In this document: piece by piece, positions 1-7,800 of the stretch
Position numbering within the stretch: position 1 is the stretch's first letter
Layout: the number at the start of each line of letters is the position of its first letter
Position numbers and translations under genes: made by a program
NCBI GenBank assembly: GCA_022708765.1
Contig: JAKIYB010000101.1
Coordinates: 1-10,995, forward strand
DNA from: Armatimonadota bacterium
Lineage (GTDB): Bacteria; Armatimonadota; Hebobacteria; CAIYQO01
Direction of reading: 5' to 3'
Length of the DNA: 10,995 nucleotides
Notes under the pieces: generated by a model
Databases searched by the model: none
What the model saw: only the letters and a program-made list of their open reading frames with translations
What the model was told of the DNA's origin: nothing

Positions 1-1
1 T

Positions 2-1555
2 ACAGAAGTGTGGGCCTACGCGTGTTGGATGCTCGGGCTTGCGGAGACATCGTTGCTCGACCGCTGGAAAGCGGCGCCGCGCCTTTCGCTCGCGAGCAGC
101 GCGCTGTGGGCGGACAATCAGGCGCTGGCGGAGTTACGGCACCGACGACAGCTCGCACACTGGCAGGCGATGGCGATCTCGCTGTGCCAGGCGGATAGTG
201 ATATCCGGCCATTGTTAGCCCACGCGCCATCCGTCAACGCCCTCGCCACAACCGGGCGTAAACTTGTCACGCTTGCTGAGACACAGGCGGCCCGCGCGCA
301 TACCGAAGCGGCCAGCATCTCCTACCGCGCCAGCCTGTTCCTGGGGACGGCCGGGCTCCTGATCGAAGCCGAGCGAGCACGCGCCGCGGCATTTGGCTGC
401 ATCCGCCAGGCCGTTGAAGCTGGCGTCGCCGCAACGCGCGCCTTCACGTCATCCCGTACCTGGCAGGCCAGCGCGGTTACCGTCACCGCGCCGGCACGAT
501 TCGACCTGGGGGGTGGCTGGTCAGATACCCCACCGTTTTGCCTTGATTGGGGAGGAACGGTGCTGAATTTCGCCGTCGCCCTGCATGGCAGATATCCGAT
601 CCGTACCACCGTGCGGCGTATCGCCGATCCCGTCATCCGCTGTGTGGCTGGCGAGGAGGGCATCAGCGCGGAGTTCGCGACGACCGAAGAAGTGTTCGCG
701 CCCGCGGCGCCTGGTTCGCCTTTTTCTATCCCGCGCCTCGCTCTGCAGATGCTGCGGGTCGTCACCCCTGATACTGAGCTGGCAGCGACCCTGCGGGCGC
801 GGGGCGGAGGGTTGGAAATAACCACCGCGGTGGATCTGCCGATGGGCTCGGGCCTGGGGACCAGCAGCCTGCTGGCTGCCACCATGCTCCAGGCACTGGC
901 GCACCTGTGCGGCATCACGATGAACGAAGCCGATCTGAGCGATCAGGTGATGCGCCTGGAGCAACTGATGACCACTGGGGGTGGTTGGCAGGATCAGGCC
1001 GGCGGCATTTTCCCCGGCGCCAAGCTTGTGAGTTCCAGCCCCGGGCTGCGCCAACGCCTGCGCGTGCATCCCGTTCACTGGTCACCCGAGCACCGCGAAG
1101 AGTTCTGCAGCCGCATGGTGCTCTATTACACGGGTATCCGCCGCATCGCGAAAGGGCTGCTCGACCAGGTAGTCAGCGCGTATCTGGCGCGCGACACTGC
1201 CACGGTGCAGGTACTGCACAGCATTAAAACCCTTGCCGTGGAGATGAGCCACGCCCTCCAGGAGGGGGAGTGGGACCGGCTGGGCGCCTTGATTGACCGG
1301 CACTGGCAGTTGAATCTGCTGATGGATCCCCACATGACGAATGCCCCGATTAATGCGCTGCTGCAGGACATACGCCCGTTTCTTGCCGGAGCGAAACCGG
1401 CCGGAGCCGGAGGCGGGGGCTTTTTGCTGCTGCTGGCCACCAGTTCGCATGCGGCCCGCCAACTGGAAGAGCGTCTGGCGGCGCGCTCCGGCAACGGAGC
1501 GGTGTTCCCGTGGCAGCTTACGGACGAGGGTTTGCATCTCGAGATCGAGGAGTGA
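2..1555 (+). CDS. L-fucokinase / FKP-type GHMP kinase, C-terminal part (5' truncated by window edge)
   Basis: Phosphorylates L-fucose at C1 with ATP in the cytosol, the first step of GDP-fucose salvage. The reading frame is open through the left edge and the GTG at 8 has no ribosome binding site, so the true start lies upstream. Numbering from that GTG, residues 1-155 are a helical, Ala/Arg-rich stretch like the linker before the kinase in bifunctional fucokinase/fucose-1-phosphate guanylyltransferases. The kinase begins near residue 160 with PARFDLGGGWSDTPP, the substrate motif typical of fucokinases. The GHMP ATP-binding loop MGSGLGTSS is at 279-287, and the glycine-rich third motif GAKPAGAGGGG is at 461-471 near the C-terminus. 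All three GHMP motifs are intact. Whether a guanylyltransferase domain precedes it cannot be seen. A related heptose-1-kinase (HddA type) is the main alternative, but the long N-terminal helical region favours FKP. It is followed by exopolysaccharide genes on the same strand. Confidence 0.88.
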   Translation, partial: TEVWAYACWMLGLAETSLLDRWKAAPRLSLASSALWADNQALAELRHRRQLAHWQAMAISLCQADSDIRPLLAHAPSVNALATTGRKLVTLAETQAARAHTEAASISYRASLFLGTAGLLIEAERARAAAFGCIRQAVEAGVAATRAFTSSRTWQASAVTVTAPARFDLGGGWSDTPPFCLDWGGTVLNFAVALHGRYPIRTTVRRIADPVIRCVAGEEGISAEFATTEEVFAPAAPGSPFSIPRLALQMLRVVTPDTELAATLRARGGGLEITTAVDLPMGSGLGTSSLLAATMLQALAHLCGITMNEADLSDQVMRLEQLMTTGGGWQDQAGGIFPGAKLVSSSPGLRQRLRVHPVHWSPEHREEFCSRMVLYYTGIRRIAKGLLDQVVSAYLARDTATVQVLHSIKTLAVEMSHALQEGEWDRLGALIDRHWQLNLLMDPHMTNAPINALLQDIRPFLAGAKPAGAGGGGFLLLLATSSHAARQLEERLAARSGNGAVFPWQLTDEGLHLEIEE

Positions 1556-1639
1556 CGGCATGCGCATCCGCGCGGCGTGCATTACTCGCGAATCACTAGC
1601 ACGCACAAAGCCAAGTCGGCACAAGCAGGTAGCATGCCG
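1556..1639. repeat. Nested inverted repeats just after the kinase stop codon
   Basis: An 8-bp perfect inverted repeat, CGGCATGC at 1556-1563 and GCATGCCG at 1632-1639, starts on the base after the kinase stop. Inside it lies a second perfect 6-bp pair, GCGTGC at 1575-1580 and GCACGC at 1599-1604. The outer loop is long (68 bases) and no T-run follows, so this is not a canonical intrinsic terminator. It could be a 3'-end RNA structure or a Rho-type ending that separates the kinase from the next promoter. Confidence 0.4.
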
Positions 1640-1670
1640 GGGGACGTGATGGTTAATGTACGAGCGAGCA

Positions 1671-1679
1671 TGGTATAAT
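1671..1679 (+). promoter_or_regulatory. Extended -10 promoter for the wzz-wzy unit
   Basis: TGGTATAAT is a consensus -10 hexamer (1674-1679) preceded by the TG of an extended -10 element. No good -35 hexamer is seen at 16-18 bases spacing (closest is GGTTAA), which is usual for extended -10 promoters. Transcription would begin near 1686 and leave a leader of about 58 bases before the wzz start. A small hairpin (CAGCA 1703-1707 with TGCTG 1715-1719) lies in this leader. Confidence 0.6.
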
Positions 1680-1743
1680 CAGCGCGGTTACCTCGCGTTC
1701 ACCAGCATACGAGTTGCTGATCTCAAGAAAAGGTGATCCCGGA

Positions 1744-3165
1744 ATGGATAGTGCACACACGTCACCGACGCTCGCTGAACCATCTGCCACGATAACCCGC
1801 CCGGCGGGCTTTTTCGCCCTGTGTTGGCAGTACCGGATGAAACTGCTGTTATTTGGCTGTTGCGGGCTCCTCATTGGTTTACCCTTTGCCTTGATGAAGC
1901 ATGCGACCTATACGTCCGAGGCCACGCTGATCTTTCCGTCCGCCGTTTCCGGCCGTCAGGCGATGTTGACGGGGGGGGGCGGTGACTTGCCCAGTATGCG
2001 GTTGCTGGACGGCGCGCTGTTAGTGCCACAGCCCGGTTCGAGCGCCGGCACGGCAACCACCCTGCTGTCTTCACGGCGGATTCAAGAGAAAGTCATGCGT
2101 GACCAGGATTTGCAGCAGGCATGGAAATGCAAGAACGCCTACGAGACAAAGATGAAGTTCTTGAAGTCGTTCCAGTACAGCATTGGCAAGAATATGGAGC
2201 TGACCGTGCGCTTTACGGATACCTCGCCGACGCGCGCGCAGCGTGTCATGCAGGCCATCCTGCGCGAGTTGGATCAGGCGGTCGCGGAACTGGGTATTGA
2301 CCCCGCTCGCCACAGCCAGACGTTTCTGGAGCGTCAACTCACGGAAACGGAAGCGACATTCCACGCCCGCCAGGAAGAGCTGCGCGCGTTTCAGGAACGA
2401 CACGGTCTGTATCTCCTCGAAGAACAAACACAAGCGAGGGTGCGCGAACTCACCCAGCTCCAGCAGGAAGAAGTCGAAGAGCGCATCGCGGCGGAATCGC
2501 TGGCCAAAGGATTAGCAGCCACGACCTCCAATACCGTGAAACAAATCATGACCGGCGTGGATCCGGCCGGTACCGGTCGGAGTATCAGCGTGTATTACGA
2601 ACGTATCCAGATGTTGGAGCGCGATCTGGCCGAGATGCGCTTCCAGCTTACCGGTGATCATCCGGATGTGAAAAAGAAAGTCCAGGAACTGGATGTCGCC
2701 AAAGAGGCGCTGGCGCAAGAAATCACTCGCCATCTGGCACTCGTCGAGTCAGGGAGCGCGCCGGCTATCAGTGACCGGGTCGCCCGCGTGGCGGAAACGC
2801 GCGCGCGCGCGGCTGGACTGGCGGATGCGGTGGCTCGTATGGAGAAACGGTTGGCCGGCGTTCCCAAACTGCGAGTCCAGCACGCCCGTATGATGGTGGA
2901 TCTGGAGGCAACCCGTGAGGCCTACAAGCTCCTTCGCCAGGAGCGTGAGAAGGCACGTGTCGTTGCTGAAACGCGCAGTCCGCAGTATCAGGCACTGGAT
3001 GTACCGAGCCTTCCAGACATGCCCAACCCGCGCGGCCGGCTGCAGTTACTCGCCCTGTGTTTCATGGTAGGGCTCCTCATCGGCGGCATTCGCCCGTATC
3101 GCCAGTGGTTGCGTGAGCAGGAAGCCGCCGAAGCCCGCGCTGATGCCGAATCCGCGCAGGATTGA
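1744..3165 (+). CDS. Wzz/GumC-like chain-length determinant (polysaccharide co-polymerase), no kinase domain
   Basis: An inner-membrane protein with a large periplasmic coiled-coil part that sets polymer chain length together with a Wzy polymerase. The ATG at 1744 is chosen because AAGGTGA lies about 7 bases upstream; an ATG at 1714 in the same frame would add 10 residues but has no such site. The 473-residue product has TM1 at about 33-51, a long charged helical region (about 190-420) and GDHPDVKKK at 304-312, a motif common in GumC/Wzc relatives. A GNVR-like segment with a proline-rich stretch (LPDMPNP) comes just before TM2 at about 432-449. Only 24 residues follow TM2, so the cytosolic BY-kinase domain of Wzc is absent. 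A run of nine G at 1971-1979 encodes residues 76-79 just after TM1. The wzy-like gene starts 4 bases after the stop, so the two are almost surely co-transcribed. Confidence 0.88.
   Translation: MDSAHTSPTLAEPSATITRPAGFFALCWQYRMKLLLFGCCGLLIGLPFALMKHATYTSEATLIFPSAVSGRQAMLTGGGGDLPSMRLLDGALLVPQPGSSAGTATTLLSSRRIQEKVMRDQDLQQAWKCKNAYETKMKFLKSFQYSIGKNMELTVRFTDTSPTRAQRVMQAILRELDQAVAELGIDPARHSQTFLERQLTETEATFHARQEELRAFQERHGLYLLEEQTQARVRELTQLQQEEVEERIAAESLAKGLAATTSNTVKQIMTGVDPAGTGRSISVYYERIQMLERDLAEMRFQLTGDHPDVKKKVQELDVAKEALAQEITRHLALVESGSAPAISDRVARVAETRARAAGLADAVARMEKRLAGVPKLRVQHARMMVDLEATREAYKLLRQEREKARVVAETRSPQYQALDVPSLPDMPNPRGRLQLLALCFMVGLLIGGIRPYRQWLREQEAAEARADAESAQD
1971..1979 (+). repeat. G9 homopolymer inside the wzz coding region
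   Basis: Nine consecutive G residues sit between ACG and CGGTGAC and encode part of Thr-Gly-Gly-Gly-Gly at residues 76-80. Gain of one G would bring TGA at 1983-1985 into frame at once. Loss of one G would bring TAG at 2021-2023 into frame. Either change leaves only the first membrane segment. It is a contingency-locus candidate, or a place where sequencing error is likely. Confidence 0.9.
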
Positions 3166-3169
3166 TGTT

Positions 3170-4525
3170 ATGGCCTGTTCCGATAATGCAATGCCGGCAC
3201 CGGCAGCCATGCCACGGCCGTTGACCACGAACGCGCCCCCTGTTCCGTTCTCCGCACGGTACATGGGGTGGCTCATTCTGGCGGTTCTCGGCATGCTGGC
3301 CTTCAGTCGAGAGTGGCTGGGCCAGGAACGCCCGTTTTATAATTCCGCATTAGGTAATCTCGCGTTACTGGCGTCCCTCGGTTTTGCCGTGTATTTCCTC
3401 GTCTTTCTGCGTCCCTGGGCCGGCAGACAGGCACGGATGGCACGTCTGGCGCCATTTCTGCTGCTCTACGGACTGCTGACGCTCACCATCCTGTTTGAAC
3501 GCGCCTGGTGGGTTCCGGGTGATCTGCCCACAAATAAGGAGATGCTCCGCTCCTACCTGTTGATCCTGTGCGCGCCGATCTGGGGGTGGGTCGGTTTCTG
3601 GTACGCGGCACGGCCAGCGCATGCCCGCTGGCTGCTGGAACGCCTGGCGGCGTGCGGCGCGATCGGGGCAGCGGTCTCGTTCATCCTGTTTCACCTGGGC
3701 TTCAATGGGATTACCAGCCCGGGCGCGGCGGACTGGCCGATGCGCCTCATCTTCCTGTTTTCGTATTTCTGGTACCTGTATCGCTGGCTGCATGCCGATC
3801 GGATGAACTGGTGGGCGCTGGCGGGATTCCTGGCCAGCAGTATGGAAATACTCCTGATGCTGCACAAGCCGATCATTGCATGCGCGGCGGTGGGTATGGT
3901 AGCCCTGTTATTCCTGATGGTGCGCAGTGAACGCCATACGGGATTACGCGCGGTGCGACGCATCGTCGTACTGTCGCTGGCAGGGGCCGTGTTAATGGTC
4001 GCCGTCAATGTTGCCACCAATGGCCTGATTACCGATACCGTCGAGCACTTTGTCTATGAGCGTGTCTTTCATCTGAGCTTTCGCCCAAAACTCTCTGACC
4101 TGAATAGTGAGCTGATGCTCGACCTCGCGAGCGGTGGCCGGTTCTATGTATGGAAAGAATCCCTGTCCATGGCGGCCGCCAGCCCGTGGCTGGGATCAGG
4201 CTTTGGTAGAAAATTAGAAGCGCAAACCGTGGCCGAAACGGATCTGTCCGTCCATAACCTGTATCTGGAATTCTTACTCGGCGTGGGAATCTGTGGGCTG
4301 GCGATCCTGCTCATAAATATCTGGATATGGTTCGCCGCGATTCTGCGCCATCTTCGTCACCTTCACCCCGATACCCGTGCCGGCATCATCACGATTGCCT
4401 GCTATGCGATTGCGCTTCTTGCGTATAACATGGGTGGGATCATCATCTGGTTTATCGGTCCGACCTATGTGGCGGTGTTCCTCGCCGGAATCGCGCTGCG
4501 GCTCGCGCAGCGCGATACGTCGTAA
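3170..4525 (+). CDS. O-antigen polymerase/ligase-like membrane protein (Wzy/WaaL superfamily)
   Basis: A polytopic inner-membrane enzyme that should join lipid-linked sugar repeats on the periplasmic side. The frame is open back to a GTG at 3113, inside wzz, but the ATG at 3170 is preferred: AGGA lies about 8 bases upstream and it begins 4 bases after the wzz stop, typical of translational coupling. The product has 451 residues and about 12 hydrophobic segments by eye. A long periplasmic loop follows the ninth segment and carries the family signature: GSGFG at 342-346 and SVHNLYLEFLLGVGICGLA around His362, matching the PF04932-type pattern of a glycine motif, then H-N, then a membrane helix starting with G. 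Position directly after a Wzz points to polymerase (Wzy) rather than lipid A-core ligase, but sequence alone does not separate the two. Confidence 0.82.
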   Translation: MACSDNAMPAPAAMPRPLTTNAPPVPFSARYMGWLILAVLGMLAFSREWLGQERPFYNSALGNLALLASLGFAVYFLVFLRPWAGRQARMARLAPFLLLYGLLTLTILFERAWWVPGDLPTNKEMLRSYLLILCAPIWGWVGFWYAARPAHARWLLERLAACGAIGAAVSFILFHLGFNGITSPGAADWPMRLIFLFSYFWYLYRWLHADRMNWWALAGFLASSMEILLMLHKPIIACAAVGMVALLFLMVRSERHTGLRAVRRIVVLSLAGAVLMVAVNVATNGLITDTVEHFVYERVFHLSFRPKLSDLNSELMLDLASGGRFYVWKESLSMAAASPWLGSGFGRKLEAQTVAETDLSVHNLYLEFLLGVGICGLAILLINIWIWFAAILRHLRHLHPDTRAGIITIACYAIALLAYNMGGIIIWFIGPTYVAVFLAGIALRLAQRDTS

Positions 4526-4529
4526 CACA

Positions 4530-4554
4530 GGGACGCCGCTTCATGCGGTGCCCC
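4530..4554 (+). terminator. Hairpin just after the wzy-like gene (possible terminator or 3' stabiliser)
   Basis: GGGACGCCGC (4530-4539) pairs with GCGGTGCCCC (4545-4554) across a 5-base loop, with one G-T wobble and one A-C mismatch. It begins 5 bases after the TAA stop. No T-run follows, so it may stabilise the 3' end or help pausing rather than act as a complete intrinsic terminator. Confidence 0.4.
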
Positions 4555-4776
4555 GTCATGCCAAGGTACTCCACCCGTCCGCCCAGGCCGACTTCGCTTC
4601 CGCGATTGCATTCACGAAGGGGTCGGAAACATCCCACGCCGAATAGTACCTGTGGGTCCATGGCGCACCATCGCCGGCCCAAATTCATGAAGCACGGCAG
4701 GAGAGAGCACCGGAGCAGCGGGCCATCGAAGAAACGTCTCTGGTCCATCATCAGCGCGGCGTGGAATGACGAAGGC

Positions 4777-4819
4777 GAAACACCCTCGTGCCTTCCCAGA
4801 AAGAGCACGAGGGTGTTTC
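4777..4819. terminator. Perfect 15-bp inverted repeat, probable bidirectional terminator
   Basis: GAAACACCCTCGTGC at 4777-4791 is exactly complementary to GCACGAGGGTGTTTC at 4805-4819, with a 13-base loop. It lies between convergent genes, 38 bases beyond the stop codon of the minus-strand export gene and about 250 bases beyond the plus-strand wzy stop. The arms end in GTTTC, giving a short U stretch on either strand, though there is no long T-run. Position and symmetry suit a shared terminator. A protein-binding palindrome or part of a repeat family is the alternative. Confidence 0.7.
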
Positions 4820-4856
4820 CTTGCTTCCGCCTGCTCCAGACAAGACGTCTGGACGC

Positions 4857-7800
4857 CTATTTCGTGAACGGCAGCGCGATCAGCGCCATTTCCGAGAGCG
4901 TCTGGATGATGCGCTCGTATGCGCCTTTGGTCTTAATTACCTGGGCGATGTGCTTCGTCGGCACGATGATCACGTCGCCCGGCTCCACCGCACGCGCGGC
5001 GCGGGCGGGCAGCATGCGCCCGTTCGCGCGCAGCACCACGATGTTGCGCTTCTCGCCGTCCTCCGCGATGCCGCCGACGGCATCCAGATAGTAGTTGATG
5101 GATTTCTTCGGTTGGTAGCGCACGGTGCCGTTGTTGATGACGCCGCCGATGACGGTCACCGTCTCCGGCGTCTTCGGCACCACGATCACGTCGCCGGGCG
5201 CCAGTTCGATGTCCCCCTGCCGGCCCTTCGTGCGCAGCAGTTGCGCCGCGTCAATGGCCAGCGACAGCCCGAAGACCTGCTGGGACATCTGGCGCGGAGG
5301 GATAATCAGCGTCACGGAATCGCCGTCGTTGGTGGAGATAACCTGCGCCAGCGCGCTGGACATGTTCCGCACGGACTGGTTCTTTGCCGCGTCTTCGGCG
5401 GCGGCCTCTTCCGACGCCGCGGCGTTCGTATTCGCGACCCCGGCGCGCTGGTCCAACTCGACCATGAAGCGCGCCAGTTCAGACTTCTGCGGCCCGCCGA
5501 GGAGCAGGCTCTGGCTGCGGTACAGGGTGATGCCCGCCGGATACGCTTCCGGCAACAGTTCGAGCTGGTTTAACGCCTCGTAGAGCGTCTTCGGTTTCGT
5601 CCCGGTTTCCGTATAGAGCGGGTAACTGCCGGGACGCGACACGGCGCCTTTGATGAGGAATGCGGTACGGGTGTCGCGGTAGTGAGGATTTTCCATCACG
5701 GTGATCAGGTCGTGCGCTTGCAGGAACGGGTCCAGCTTGAGGCTGACGTTCTCGCCGTCTATCGTCACCGTAAAGGGCGACGCCGACAGCTTGCCGTTCA
5801 CCTCGCGATGCAGTTCAACCACGGTATCGGCTTCCGGCATAAAACCGCCCGCCTGGTGCAGCAGGTCGGAGAGCTTCATGCCGGTGACCAGCCGGTATGC
5901 GCCCGGTTTGCGCACCGGACCGTCAATCTGCACGGTGGGGAGTTCCATCACCTCTTCGCGTTTCACCACCACCAGCCGGTCGCGCGGGCGCAGCAGCGGG
6001 TTGGCATTGGTCAGCGCACCCGATTGCGCATCGTCCAGGTTCACCGCGATAACCTCGACGGTGTTGTCGGAACGGATGCGATACAGGTCGGCGCGCGGGA
6101 CGTAAGCGGTCAGCAGGACGCCCTTCGCCAGGAACAGCAGGTGGCTTACGCGCATCTCGCCGCGATAGGGATAGGTGCCCGGCGCGGAAACAGCGCCATC
6201 AATCGTGACGAACTGCGCCTCACCGGTCTGCGAAATCGGGTAGATGACCAGATGATCGCCTTCCCGCAGCGGCAGGTCATACCGCGGGTTTTTCGCCAGC
6301 GCTTCCCGAAGGTGGACTTCAATGAGCTCTTCGGTATAGGTGTCTTTCTTGATCCGAGTCAGCAGCGCGCGGTCCAGGGTGACATTCACCTTCAGGCCGC
6401 CCGCCAGAAAGACGGCATCTGAAATGCGCATGCCGCGGTAGAAGGCCAGCGCGCCGGGTTTCTCCACCTCGCCGTCCACGCGCACCACGAAATCCAGCAC
6501 CTCATCACGCGATTTTACCATCAGCCGGTCGCGCGCCTGCAGCACGAGATTCGCCGTCACGTCGCCGGCAAGCGCTTTCTCCAGGTTCACCGGCATCAGC
6601 ACCGCATCCGCGGCTACCGGATAGCGGTAGAGGTATGCCTGCGTGAGATAGGCGTTCGTGGATGGCCCGAAGGCCAACTCCATCAGATCCGCCACGCGCA
6701 TTCCCGGTCGGAAGGGGTACGGCCCCGGTTTCACGACTTCCCCGGTGATGGTGACGATGTCGAGCAGTTCGGGGAGTTGCGTCCGGGTGAAGATCGTCAG
6801 CGTGTCGCCGGCACGCAGCGGCAGCTCCGCACCCGGTTCCTTCGCGAGGATTTTTCGCGGTGACACCGGCAGCTTGATCAGCGTGCCGTCGTCCTGTTGC
6901 CGCTCGATGATCGCCTGCTCCAGGTAGGCGTCGGCGGTGAAGCCGCCCGCCAGTTCGACCAGCACCGGGATGGACGGTGCTTTTTCGATGGAATATTGGC
7001 CGGGACGATGCACGGCACCCCGGATGGCCACCGCGTTTTTCAACGGTGGCGGCACCGCTTTCACGGTAACGATGTCGCCGTTGCGCAGGACAAAGGCCGC
7101 GTCCTTCGGCAGCGTGCAGTCAATCGTCTGCCGCTCGCGGTCGGCGTTCACCCGCACGATGCTCACCAGGTCGGCGCTGTTCGGGGTGGCGCCGCCGGCC
7201 AGCGCCAGCGCCGCGCTCAAAGTGATATCGGTTTCGCGCAGTTCATAGATCGCCGGGCGGCGCACCTCGCCATCGAGCGCTACCAGCGTACGCGTGAAGG
7301 GGACGAAGAGGGTATCGCCGGGTTCCAGCGGCACGGATACGTCAATGCCGTTCAACAGGTACTGGTAGACGTCAATGTCCGCGCCCACCTGCTTGCCGTG
7401 GCGCATCAGTCGAATGGCGCGCAGCGAACCAAGGTCGGATGGCCCGCCGGCCGCGTACAGCGCGGTGAAGACCGTTGCCATGCTGGAGAGCATGAACTTC
7501 CCCGGCTTCGTCACCTCGCCCATCACCCACACGGGAATGGTGCGTCGGCCCACAACCCGAACGGATAACTCGAACTGCTTGTAGAGCTTCGCGTACCGCC
7601 GGCGCAATTCGTCAGTCATCTGCGCCGCGGTGCGCGAGGAAGCAGGAACCACTCCCAGCGTTTTCAGATAAATTTCGCCCGCGCCATTCACCAGAACGGT
7701 AGCCCGTTCGTATTCGGTGTTGCCATACCAGCAGATGACCGACAGGCTGTCCCCGGAGCCCAACACGTAATCCGGCGGCACTGGCGCTTCGGGATTTGGC

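Larger units (their letters stand above)
4526..4856. other. Convergent intergenic region without a supported gene
   Basis: This 331-base gap lies between the ends of two convergent genes. It holds a hairpin next to the wzy stop (4530-4554) and a strong inverted repeat (4777-4819), both listed separately. Reading frames stay open across it on both strands, but they lack ribosome binding sites and any recognisable domain. The length is more than a terminator needs, so a non-coding repeat or an eroded element is possible. No transposase remnant or terminal repeat was recognised. Confidence 0.6.

Noticed and set aside
3113..3169. A GTG-initiated N-terminal extension of the wzy-like protein overlapping wzz
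   Set aside because: There is no ribosome binding site for the GTG, and the added residues are the shifted frame of the wzz C-terminus; the ATG at 3170 fits better.
4452..4808. A 118-codon minus-strand frame crossing the convergent gap and the end of the wzy-like gene
   Set aside because: It starts at a GTG inside the inverted repeat, has no ribosome binding site, overlaps a well supported gene and shows no recognisable domain.
6897..7568. Plus-strand open frames of 100-260 codons opposite the SLBB export gene (also 4788-5573 and 5682-6422)
   Set aside because: They are shadows of the minus-strand gene; the SLBB repeat pattern is continuous through the whole region on the minus strand.
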